From Ophiodon elongatus (lineage: Eukaryota; Chordata; Actinopteri; Perciformes; Hexagrammidae), in the NCBI GenBank assembly GCA_016806645.1, contig JACSYO010002130.1, positions 326,501 to 390,500 of the forward strand: 64,000 bases of DNA, read 5' to 3'. Shown here piece after piece: positions 46,401 to 56,045 of the stretch (positions are counted from its first letter, which is position 1; each line of letters starts with the position of its first letter). The position numbers were made by a program, and so were the translations under genes. The notes below the pieces were generated by a model. That model did not search any database. It had not been told where the DNA came from and worked only from the letters and a program-made list of their open reading frames with translations.

Positions 46401-48577
46401 AGGAGAGGAAAAAAGACGCGGAAATGATGGAAAAATTTCAGGGGAAAGAAGAAGAGTTGAGGCAGCGAGACGGAGAAAACGAGAGAGAGATCATCCGACT
46501 GAAGCTGACAATCGAGCAGACAAAGTCCGAGCTGAAGGAGCTCACTGGCAAGATGGAGAAGGAGATGACGAGCATGATCCTGGAGTACGAAAGGGAGGTC
46601 GCGAGAAGGAAGGCGAGCGTGGAGTCCATCGCAGAGGAGAGGGATCGTGCTACGCGTTGCTCAGAGGAGGTCGCGGAGAAATATGAGGAAAGTCGGAGGA
46701 GAGTCGAGAAGCTGCAGGAGCAAAACGAGAAGATGAGAAAGGAGACGGAGGAGCTGAAGAGGGAGAGCGAAGAAGAAGTTAGAAAACATCTCGGGGGATG
46801 TGAAGAGCAGGTGAAGAGCACAGAAGCAAAAGTACAAGGTATTCTTAAAGAGAGAGATGTGGAGGTCCGGGGATTGAAGGAGGAAAATGACAAACTGCAA
46901 GTAGAGCTAGAGAGGATGAAAGAGGGCCGAGGTGAGGCAGAAAGGCAGATGAATGAAATGAGAGAGTATTTCCAGAAACAAAGTGAGCTCAGTACGAAGG
47001 AGGAGGAATTCCTGAAAAGGGAAAACAAAGTAGGAGAGAGGGAGCAGCTTCTGAGCAGAAGAGGAGATGAACTTGACGCGAAAGAGACAGAGCTGGTGGA
47101 AAAAGAAGTGAAGTTGGAAAGTAAGGAAGAGGAACTTAGCAAACGGGAAGCAAGTCTTGAAAAGCAACAAAAAGAGCAGGAGGAAAAAGAGAAACACGAG
47201 CAGGAAGTGAGCACGAGAGCACAAAATATAGAGAAAAAGGAAAGGGAGCTAGAAAGCTTGCTGAGAGCTCTGGAGGGCCGACAGAAGGAGCTAAATTATC
47301 ACGGGCAAGATCTTCAGGAGAAGGTGAAAGGGCTGAAAGACCACGGGAAGGAGCTGAAAGACAGGGAGTGTTACTTAAGAAATGAAGAGCAGGAGCTGCT
47401 CAGCTGGAAGTCGGAGTTGCAGATGCGAAACGAGCACGTGAACTCCACGACGCAGCAGTTGGACGAGCTGGGGAGAGACTTGGCTCTGCTGAAGGAAGAA
47501 CTTCACACCAAAGAGAAAAACTTAAAGGTGTCGCTTAAGAATCTGGGCAAGTGGGAACAGGATCTGAAGGACCGAGAGGAAGGCTTGCACAAAAGAGAGA
47601 GGAGAGACTTGGAGAATGGACAGGATGAGGTTGGTGACGATGCCAGAGACCATGAGACGGATCCTTTCGATCAGACGGCTGCAGCCAAGAGCTCAGAGGA
47701 CGACTTGCACTTAATGCACCGAGAGGTCAGTGAGAGGAGGGACAAGGGAAGAGGAAGAGAGTCGGATAGAGGAGACAAGGAAAAGGAGGATCAGAGGAGT
47801 GAAACAGCATCGTCAGCTGACGAGAGCAATAACTGTCGCCTTGAAACACTAAAAGATATAGAGACGGCTGAGGAAAAGGAAGGGATGATAGGAGGAGGGG
47901 GAGAGACAAAGAGGCAAAAAGCCAAAGAGGATCTGGAAAGGGCAAAGATCGTTCAAGATGTCATGTTATTATCAGCAAGTCAGGGTCACAGAAGCTCACA
48001 CCTTCCTGGGTCGGATTTGAGGGTGGTGGTGTTAGGGGAGTCTTGGTCGTCTCACTCCCCCGCTGGCGTCACCATCCTGTGCGGCGAGGCGTCCAAACCG
48101 GACGGGTCTACGTTCAGGTCCTGGAGAGGTCAGGTCGCCGGACGCCGACTTGCCGTCGCAGAACCGTTGGGTCTGAGGTGGCGAGACGGACCGGATCCGA
48201 CCAACGCCATGCAGAGAACCAGCGTTCTGGACAGCGTCTCCTGGTGTCGCCCTGGACCACCCGCGGTCCTCCTGCTCATGCCGGCCTTCCTGACCTGCAC
48301 ACAGCAGTACAGGAGAGCAGTTGAGGGGCACATGGGTTTGCTCGGGGAAGGCATTTGGCGGCGCACGCTGGTGCTGTTCACGTGGGGGGAAATGTTAGGG
48401 GAGAGCGCAGAGCAGCACATCCTGAGGAACGGGGAGCTAACGGGGCTCGTGGAGAGATGTGGGGGCAGGTATCACGTGCTGAACAACAAGAGAAGCAATG
48501 CTTTGATTGAGGGCTTGTTAGAAAAGATGGAGGACATGGTGGCTTTGAACTGTGATGAAACTGTGAATTTATCCTAG
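40439..48577 (+). CDS. Giant GIMAP/AIG1-family protein: two GTPase domains, coiled coil, third AIG1-like domain (2077 aa)
   Basis: Exons 40439-40487, 40827-41603 and 43170-48577 join in phase 1 at both introns (donors G|GTGAGT and A|GTGAGT; acceptors ATCACAG and CCCTTCCAG), 2078 codons with stop. GIMAPs are GTP-binding proteins of lymphocytes and fish immune cells that assemble on membranes. AIG1 domain 1 (about 40-232): P-loop GRKGAGKS at 48-55, DTPGW, the GIMAP box LCPSGPHAVLL, FTRGDEL, RYHVVNN. Domain 2 (about 299-485): GERETGKS at 306-313, DTPGW, LCPPGPHALLL, FTHGDQL. About 503-1766 is continuous charged coiled coil. A charged linker leads to domain 3 (about 1889-2077), which keeps the box and RYHVLNN but has lost the P-loop. 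If exon 2 were not spliced it would stop eight codons later, which supports one gene over two neighbours. No transmembrane segment is seen. AATAAA at 48615-48620. Two adjacent genes remain the alternative. Confidence 0.82.
40892..41453 (+). other. AIG1 GTPase domain 1 of the GIMAP-like protein
   Basis: Complete set of G motifs: G1 GRKGAGKSAAGNTIL, G3 DTPGW, the GIMAP-specific box LCPSGPHAVLLVV, the G4-like FTRGDEL and the RYHVVNN end. A basic segment (KRRARERRKKQRLLE) follows and ends the exon. Predicted to bind GTP. Confidence 0.85.
41697..43075. repeat. Second dispersed fish repeat, split by an LTR (GIMAP intron 2)
   Basis: The left part (41697-41954) matches 3735-4020. The right part resumes near 42898 with GCTAAAAGTAGAGGGAATATTGG. 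Between them lies the LTR fragment at 41955-42866. The whole nested block occupies the intron that separates AIG1 domain 1 from domain 2. Confidence 0.5.
41955..42866 (+). mobile_element. LTR of an LTR retrotransposon (nested insertion)
   Basis: The segment begins TGTTGA and ends ACAACA (TG...CA termini), has AATAAA at 42672-42677, and is followed directly by ATTGGCGAGCCACCAGGAG, which looks like a primer-binding-site and leader start. No gag or pol frame follows; the internal part is cut off within about 30 bases. It sits in a GIMAP intron inside an older repeat. Confidence 0.55.
43238..43797 (+). other. AIG1 GTPase domain 2 of the GIMAP-like protein
   Basis: G1 GERETGKSSAGNTIL, G3 DTPGWEG, box LCPPGPHALLL, G4-like FTHGDQL, then RYHVISS. 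All P-loop residues are present, so GTP binding is predicted. It sits at the start of the 5.4-kb exon, immediately before the coiled coil. Confidence 0.85.
44750..45541 (+). repeat. 132-residue (396-bp) tandem duplication in the coiled coil
   Basis: Copy A starts IKLQHQEDMAR (44750), copy B LKLQHQEEMAR (45146). The two align without gaps and share late blocks such as GKMLENEKEKEM and EKLLENEKEKEV. The 396-base period preserves the reading frame and the heptad phase shift. Confidence 0.85.
45614..46126 (+). repeat. Four 42-43-residue tandem repeats in the coiled coil
   Basis: Unit starts: MNLKEEMEQRLEEKEKETEE (45614), LNFKQVMEQRLEERKRETEV (45740), LNQKKQMEQKLQEQKRVIET (45869), LDQKKEAEQRLQDREREMEE (45998). 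Spacings are 126, 129 and 129 bases. Confidence 0.85.
48013..48547 (+). other. Degenerate third AIG1 domain (pseudo-GTPase) of the GIMAP-like protein
   Basis: The frame aligns with domains 1 and 2 along its length: VVVLGESWSSHSPAGVTIL in place of the P-loop, VAEPLGLRW in place of DTPGW, then the preserved box CRPGPPAVLLL, LFTWGEML, and RYHVLNN. The P-loop Gly-Lys pair is replaced by Ser-His and the DTPG aspartate and threonine are lost, so nucleotide binding is unlikely. The structural core appears kept. It is the last part of the protein. Confidence 0.8.
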
Positions 48578-50360
48578 AAGAATAGTGTCTTATCTTGTAA
48601 TGTGAATATTTCTGAATAAATTACAAATGTCTTCGGAAGAAGTACCCAGATTCTTTATTTACAGTCAGTCAAATGTACAAATATCACAAATAAATCATTT
48701 TAATTTGAGAACAGTTGTTGTAAATCTGAGGGTTTGTGAGATGATTGACGGGGCAAACGAGAACATTTCTTTGCATATTTCACTCTTGTTGCATGTAAAA
48801 ACACTCCCCAACTAGACACTGCTCTTTTCGTAAGGGCGTCACAAGCCACTGGATGAATCATGAACAATGCATTGTATTTTATAGGCGCATCATGTGTTTT
48901 TTTTTATTTCTAATCATAATCTGTAAACCAGCTGTCAAATGAATTTAGTCGAGTGAAAAGTACAATAATTCCCACTGAAATGCATTGGAGTAGAAGTATA
49001 AAGCTGCAGAAAATGGAAGTACTTCAAATCTGTACTTATGTACAGTACATGAGAATTACTGAATATAGGGTCCTGCTTTTTGAATAATTCATATAAAATC
49101 ACTCTTTCAATGCTTTAAAAAAAAAAAAAGAAAATCATATAAAATTGAGCATGAGCTGCAAAATCCGACTTGATTTCCCAGGCGGACCTCAGCTTACCTG
49201 CACTGACTTTCCTCCTCTCTCCACAAGATGGGGACCTTGTGCCAGTGTAGAGATGACTCTGAGCACCAAAGCAGTTGAAAGACACTGATGACAAGGAGTT
49301 GATGGTGAAAGTATAGTGAAGCTAGTCAAGTATGGGAGGGGGGGGGGGGGGTTTAACCGTGTTTTACAATTTTCTGTGTAAATGGCTACTTTTAAAAGGA
49401 AAGAGTACACAAAGCCTGACTAGCAGGCCTGTGCTCCATCCTGACTGGAGGCATTTCAGGAGAACCAAACCGTCTCGCAATTATAACCCCGGGGAGCCTC
49501 CCGCACGCTGAGAGGACCCCTGCTTTGACAAGTAAATTATGACTCTTGATGAGAGGAGTACGGCTTTCTCAGAATGCAATTTCTGACAGCCAGGAAAATG
49601 CGGGTGGATACATACAACAACTTCCATCATCCGTGGAGCCAGATGCAACAGCCGAAAACACTCGTGTGCAATCATCAAGCTAATAATTATGGAGTGTGAG
49701 TGCTGGTCTGTATCTAACATGGCAGCAATGTTTTTTAATCTGTCCTTTCAATGTGAGCTGCCTTTAGAGGCGAGATGAGAAGGTGTTGTGTCAAGATGGA
49801 TCCCCTGCTTCTTTGATTATCCCTGCAGGGTATGACTGTTTTCAAAGCGTCTGGGGCGAAATTAAGAGAAAAAAAAAAAAAAGTTGTCAAATTGCAGTTG
49901 ATGCAGACATAATTTTCATACATTTTAGCATAATGTTTTAAACATATCCAACACAAAGTCAAGCCATAAAATGTCATAAGTAACGCCTGTTTTCATTTCC
50001 AAATCCTTAGACTTGCCATTGCATTGCTCATTTATAGTATCACAACACTTGATTTATTGATTATAAGCTTGGATTGATTACAGAGTGCATGATGGTTTTC
50101 TGCGAAATTCAAAGACATGGTTATTAGTGGTTTAGTTTTAAATGTTTTGGGCTGTTTGAAGTTTTAACCTCGGCAACGCTGCAAGACAAAAAAACTTTTG
50201 AGTGCATCATTAGAAATGCATGTTGCACAGCCAAATGTCAAAACCTGACATACAATATTGAGCAAGAACGCTTTATTCTAAATTGTAGAGCAGAGTACAA
50301 TGTTATTAAAAATACCAAATATCTCGTATGCTAAATATTGGGGAAAAGGTGTTTACAGGA
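48578..50360. other. 3' UTR of the GIMAP-like gene and intergenic DNA
   Basis: AATAAA at 48615-48620 follows the stop codon by 38 bases. Beyond it is A+T-rich intergenic sequence with a 14-base G run at 49338-49351. No gene is recognised. Confidence 0.5.
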
Positions 50361-50361
50361 A

Positions 50362-50965
50362 TAGTCGGCCCTTTTGGCAAATATGTTCATCTAACTTATA
50401 CTTACGTCTCACGTCTGTACAGCAAATATGAAGCTAATGTGAGCAGCAGGTTAGCGTAGCTTAGCAAAGTGACCTCAGCAAATAACCCCCTCTAAAACCA
50501 CAGATTGTTGTTTTTACCCGTTGGTTTTTACACAGATTAGACAGCTAATATATAAATGTTAATTAGTAGGCTTTAGAGGTGCTACATTTTGTTACCTTTG
50601 GACAGCGCAACCTTGCCGTTTCCCCATTTCCAGTCTTCGTGCTGAGCTAGGCTAACAGGCTGCTGGCTGTAGATTAATATTTAACTAATGCGCAGATATG
50701 AGAGTGGTATCAAACATTCAGGAACTTAAAAAGGCAGTGAATAGGAATAATTGGACATTTTGGGAATAACACTGAGAGTTAGATTAGATTGATACCACTC
50801 TTGTGCGTTAGCTAAATATGAAGCCATGTAGCCGGTTAGCTTCACCTAGCATACAAGATTGGGAAACAGCTAGCATGATTCTGTCTAAAGTAACAAAATA
50901 CACCCAACAGCAACTCTGAGGCCCAATGATTAACACAGATCTCGTTCTGCATAAAAATCAGTGGC
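50362..50965. repeat. Fold-back (inverted-repeat) dispersed element plus partial direct copy
   Basis: The left arm at 50395-50465 (GCAAATATGAAGCTAATGTG, then AGCAGGTTAGCGTAGCTTAGC) is approximately the reverse complement of 50625-50720 (GTGCTGAGCTAGGCTAACAG, GATATGAGAGTGGTATCAAAC). A further half-unit follows at 50740-50965 (GATTGATACCACTCTTGTGC, AAATATGAAGCCATGTAGCC, GGGAAACAGCTAGCATG). Such fold-back elements with TTAGCTTAGC cores are common in fish genomes; no coding content. Confidence 0.65.
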
Positions 50966-52470
50966 TGTTAACTGGCTGTATAAGCGTGTTTCCTGAAAAA
51001 TAATGTCTTTAAAATTCTGCATTAGTCACTCACGATATAGTATATTTTCATTTCACGCGTGTCGCCTAAAAATACATGGTGTCCGGATGTTTTGCTTGTT
51101 GTTGAACAAGAAATTACAGGTTATGTGGATGTTTTTTTTAAAGCACTGCCGTGTCTATTTAATAAAAACACATTCCTTAACCTGAGCTGAATGAACTGAT
51201 GATCGAAAAGTTTATTAACACCAAGGTCAGAGAGGATTTAACAAGTATACGCATGTAAAATGTGTTTTTTAAGTAAACTTTGATCCCAACTGCCATCATT
51301 CAAGGCCATTCAGGAAACACAAATCACCACTATATCTGTGAGTTGAAAGGTGAATCCTTGCTCCATATCAGCAAACAGTGAATGATAAAACCACTCTTGG
51401 GCACTCATTTCGGTTTTAGCCAGCATTAGTTCAGATTAAGGCAACATGGTAACCCTAATTTATCTTTATTTGGAGCCTTTTAAGGTCCTGAATGAGGCTT
51501 TTTGGGAAATATGGATGGGACCACATTAATATGCTCTACAATAGACAGGAACAGCACAGTCAATCAAGTCCACAAATGTTGGAAACAAAATTACTGGGCT
51601 GTGTTAAAACAGAAGTTAATGGTTGGACTGATTTCTATTAAGGTCTGTGCACTCTCATTTGAATAATGGTGCTTCCAACATTGTTTTTTTCTTTTCAGTA
51701 CTTGACCCAGGAGGGAAATAAATGTGATTCCGCTTTAGCACCTCCATTAATATTCAAGTGGCTTTAATACTCAAGGTTTATTTCTGACACACCTAATTAG
51801 CATGGCAGTGGTGCTAGTTAATGATAAATCATGTTCTGATTGTGCGTTTGGATGTTGCTGGAAAATACTATTGGTCTCATTACAACAACAAAAAACACAG
51901 TTATTGTGAGGAAGGAATACCTAGAAGTCAGCATTTTGAAAAAAACAAGAATAATGTTGTCATTAAATACATAATTATTGTGTTCACTGCATTTCAGAAT
52001 GACTCATTGTAACACAAAATCATATTGTCTTGCATCCGTACTGTCATTTTAAATACGTTTCAATCAAAGCGTCTTTTGCTTTGGATGAAACTGTTTATTT
52101 TTCTCACTGTGCTGATTTAATTTCAAATGTTTTTCTTATTCTTTTATGGCTATTAACAAAAGAGAACCTGCTCTATCAATTTTGTCTTGAATTGTTAAAG
52201 TTTCTTTGTAGTTTTCACTTTCTAATACAGCACAGCTCATAATCTGTAAGTAATGTATTGATCAATGGTTAATAAGTAATTTACCTAAGCTTTATAGATC
52301 AGTTATAAGACATTAATAAGAACATTTCTCCAGCATGACCACTACTTTCTCTTTTTGTATTCAGCAAGAAGTCCCCTAAAATTGACTAATTTGACCACTT
52401 TACAGTCCCATTATCAGGGACTTCCTAATGAATTTAGAATATTAACTTTAACAATTCCTTTTTCTGCAGA
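50966..52470. other. Intergenic stretch
   Basis: No recognisable gene, RNA or mobile element. A+T rich. Confidence 0.4.
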
Positions 52471-52529
52471 GGTCACCGCTGAGGAAATAGCAGGCAAAGG
52501 CCGAAGTGGCATCCGGTGTGTTGGACAGG
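52471..52529 (+). other. Exon-like segment of unknown meaning
   Basis: A 59-base stretch is framed by a good acceptor (TTCCTTTTTCTGCAG) and a good donor (ACAG|GTAAATA). The open frame reads VTAEEIAGKGRSGIRCVGQ. No partner exon can be paired with it, and it may be a chance arrangement. Confidence 0.15.
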
Positions 52530-52965
52530 TAAATATTTGCATGATCGTGGCTGGAAAGGTCAATGCTGGTCCCTCGAGGGCGAGGATTTATATTGAACCT
52601 GATGGACCATGAGGAGTTCCAGATCTGCCCCCATCTCGGATACCTCCCAGGGGGTACATTTAGATAACGTTAGCCTTTCAGAATTAGATAGCTTGCGCTG
52701 AACAGTTACATAAACCACCCATGGCCCCACACAGGCCTTCTGAAATCTGTACCCAAAATAGTCTTTGCGCAAGGGAGAGCCACAAAAGCACAAAATGTTC
52801 CTGCTGGGGCGAAGATGTGGCCAGATGTCTGCATGAACAGGCGCTTAAACTCCATCTGATTTTGAACGTAGCATCCAGTAATGATGTGTGAAATGAAAGG
52901 TTTTAAATTACCGAGTGTGGAAGATTTTCAACAAACAGAATACTTGATTCTGGCAATTTTGGTAG

Positions 52966-53017
52966 TCCTCTCTCTCTCTCTCCCCTCCCTCTTTGGGGAG
53001 GGGAGAGAGAGAGAGGA
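52966..53017. repeat. CT/GA hairpin
   Basis: TCC(TC)n CCCTCCC on the left is matched by GGGAGGGG(AG)nGA on the right, with a loop of about six bases (TCTTTG). The arms are about 22 bp, differing by one dinucleotide. It is both a stem and a mirror-like polypurine/polypyrimidine switch. Confidence 0.85.
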
Positions 53018-54500
53018 AGAGAAGACGAGGCTGCAGATGATGAATCCCCCTCTGGACTGCATTCTTTCCAGCCGAGTGCATCCAGTGGGCCAGAGCCAGG
53101 TCCTGGAATCTAGCTAATGAGACACACCCCCCCGAGGGCCCTGCGTCGTCCTATTGGCTGAGAGGCTGGCAGTGGACGAGACAATTGGCTGATCGAGTCC
53201 TGTGCAAGCAGCTGTCAGAGCGTGTTGCAAATCAAAACTCCCAGTGTTCTTATCTGGCATGGCACACAGTAAAGAAGCTAAATGAGCGGAGTGAAATGTA
53301 TACTCAAGCTAACATTTGGTAAATTATAAAAAACAAACAAAAAAACAGGTTGAATCTGAAGATTTATTTTTATTATTATTTAATCTCTGACACATATTTG
53401 ATCTCACCACATGTGCAGATGAAGGATTTTTTTACATATTTTCAGGGCACATCTTTTTCTCTTTTCTTTACTTTTTTAAAGAAAATACTTTTTAGTGGCA
53501 AAATGATTACTCATACTGTATCTGATGCCATTTAATACACATTTTACTCTATTTACAGCAGGTTTACTTTATTTGATCTTTCATATTTTAAGCTTCCCTT
53601 TTATGGCTGAATAAGTTACGATGCATCCACAGGGAATTACTTTTCAGGGATGTATTCCTTCTTTTTTCAAAGTCCTATGAAACTGAAACACACCAACTAT
53701 ATTATGGCTTGATTCCTCTCCCTGAAAAAAGAAAACATATAGATTTTATTTATTCAGTGAGATATATGAAGAGGGCCTTTGACAATGAAAGCGACATGTT
53801 GTGTATCTTGCAGCATGAATAAAATATAGTAAAAGGCAGAACCTCTCCTCTGGAATGTCCTACAAATATTTTAGTTGCACTTTGACTGGGATAAACTGGC
53901 CTTTACCCAATCTGGACATTCGGTGCAGCGAGGAACATATTCATGAGCCTTGACCGATGTTTAAAACGTTTACATAATAGGGGAATTGTATCTGAAATAC
54001 TATTCTGCCAGAAGGAGAACAACGTGCAAGGCAAGTTCAAGACATTAGAAAAGTACCAGAGTCAAGAAACCGATGTGAAAAAGTCGGACCAGATGCTTTT
54101 TCACCCCATCTTTGACATTTTGCTTCTCTGCCTCAGTGGCGTCCTCTGAGCTGTGAGGCGAGTTCAACTGCAGGTCAGGATGCAAGGGGAAGGGGAGGAT
54201 GACCATTTCAGGTCGTAAGTGAGCGTCCTCTGATCAGCTCATGGTGGCAGATGCCTGAAGGCTGAAGAAGGGCAGGGAAGAAAAAAAAAAAGAAAAAAAG
54301 AGAGCAGCGGGAGGAGGAAGAGGGTACGGCTACAACCAGGAGGGAAAGAGGAAATAGAAGCTGTGACCTCCGAATGTGGGGTAGAAAGGCTGCATGGATT
54401 ATAGGACAATTTGTCCCTGGGCATGGACATGTAAAAGGCCTCCAAGCCCTTCTATATAGGAGCAAGACCTCCACACTGAAGGAGACACAAAATGACATGG
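53018..54500. other. Intergenic stretch
   Basis: No supported gene or element. The first part (about 53100-53270) is less A+T rich than its surroundings and looks non-repetitive. Confidence 0.4.
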
Positions 54501-54504
54501 CTGT

Positions 54505-54680
54505 GTCGTCTGTAGTCATTTTGTAGTCGTTCTGTGCGTCTTTGTGGTTGTTCTGCATGTCTTTGCAATTGTTTGGTGTCTCTTTGAGGTCATCATGTGT
54601 CTCCGATGACATTTTGAGTCTTTATTGTAATTTTACGTGTCTTTGTGTTCTTCTTGCGTCCCCCTGGAGTCGTTTTCTTT
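54505..54680. repeat. Degenerate GTCTTTGTGGT minisatellite
   Basis: Irregular repetition of GTCTTTGTGGTTGTTCTGC-like units of roughly 25-30 bases, a common diverged fish minisatellite. Open frames across it are incidental. Confidence 0.5.
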
Positions 54681-54956
54681 TGCGTCTATTTTGATGAACA
54701 AAATCAACCATTGGCTGACCACAAAGCCCGTTCAATGATCCATCCTCGGTGGAGAGGGATGACAGAGGAGCATTTTGATACAGCAGACTTCATGATATAC
54801 CGATCCGGGGTCAACTGCGAGAGACAGGAAGCTGCAGTGTATTTTAGTCCACACTATCAGAGCAACGTGTCTTTGAGTGTCGAACTGCATCGAGCAGAAC
54901 ACACTCGCATCTATGACCACTGCCGTCAGCTCCTCTCTCCTTCCTCCCACGTTCCC

Positions 54957-54957
54957 A

Positions 54958-54988
<31 letters not shown>

Positions 54989-55171
54989 GTCTTCTCTCTC
55001 TCCCTCTCTCTCTCTCCCCCCTCTCTCTCCCTCTCTCTCTCTCCCCCCCCTCTCTCTCTCTCTCTCTATCTTCTCTCTCTCCCTCTCTCTCTCCCCCCCC
55101 CTCTCTCTCTCTCTCTCTCTGTCTTCTCTCTCTCCCTCTCTCTCTCTCTCCCCCCCTCTCTCTCTCTCTCT
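54957..55171. repeat. (CT)n polypyrimidine tract
   Basis: About 215 bases of CT/CTCTCCC on the plus strand, almost pure pyrimidine, with C-rich islands. Translations give Ser/Leu/Pro on one strand and Arg/Glu on the other and are not genes. Confidence 0.95.
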
Positions 55172-55746
55172 CCTCCGTTTCAAAGTTTGTCAATTCGCAT
55201 CACTTCAAGCTCCGTTTGCTTTGCCCCCTTCAAATGTCCGGCGTCGGCTCTCCTCATCATTTGGACAGTCATAGAGTCAGTGTGTACCATTACATTCGCC
55301 TAATTAATCAAAGCTAGATCACATAATAACATATGTGATGTTGTCTGTATGCCCGGCAGCAGGGGTCAAAAGTTCACGGAGGAGGAGCGCTCTCTAGTGG
55401 TGAACACAGTGTCCCATCTGTACAGCATGTACTGGGCTTTGCTCATTATTTAATGCATGCAGATGTAAACTCTGTACAGATGCACACATGCATGAATGCA
55501 CAGCCTTGGGCAATGTTTATTTTTTTATATTTTTCATCATGCTTTAATTTTTTACATGTATGATTTTCCTTTCACTTCATCTCGTCCTGTGTGCAAACAC
55601 ACAGAAATGTACGCACACGCTCACTCGCACACACAGAGCTTCCAGCAGATCCTTGAATGGCCCATTCACCTTATCTAAGATAGATTATATAAGATTGCGA
55701 AAAAAGACAAACTAGCAGGGAATTTACATGGCTGTACAAACGTATT

Positions 55747-55748
<2 letters not shown>

Positions 55749-55797
<49 letters not shown>

Positions 55798-55978
55798 TAG
55801 ACGCAAATCAACACACTCTCTATCTCGATTATGACAACTGCAACAATTGAACCTAGTCTGAACTCCCTACTTTCAGAATCGCTTGATAGAAAAGACCAAT
55901 AGCTCTAATGTTTTAGGAGAAAATGTCCAAGTTTATGCAGCATAGACCTAATCTCAAACATCAGGAAACACACACACG

Positions 55979-56042
<64 letters not shown>
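55749..56042. repeat. Two (CA)n microsatellites
   Basis: (CA)n at 55749-55793 and an interrupted (CA)n at 55969-56042, separated by unique sequence. Both are on the plus strand, with occasional CG steps. Confidence 0.95.

Positions 56043-56045
<3 letters not shown>

Larger units (their letters stand above)
43850..47640 (+). other. Extended coiled-coil region of the GIMAP-like protein
   Basis: About 1260 residues almost free of proline and dominated by Glu, Lys, Arg and Gln, with Leu/Ile/Met at heptad-like spacing. It contains two kinds of internal repeat: a 132-residue direct duplication (44750-45541) and four 42-43-residue units (45614-46126). The later part (about 46990-47230) is tight heptads such as LSKREASLEKQQKEQEEKE. 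If fully helical and extended it would be near 190 nm long (my estimate from 0.15 nm per residue). The Ser/Phe-rich frames on the opposite strand are its shadow. Confidence 0.9.

Noticed and set aside
44182..47224. Several Ser/Phe/Leu-rich minus-strand open frames, the longest 258 codons (46438-47214)
   Set aside because: Antisense shadows of the Glu/Lys-rich coiled-coil exon, where few stop codons appear on the opposite strand.
54645..55274. 209-codon open frame and its antisense Arg/Glu-rich partner
   Set aside because: Mostly the CT repeat; the unique ends show no domain or splice context.
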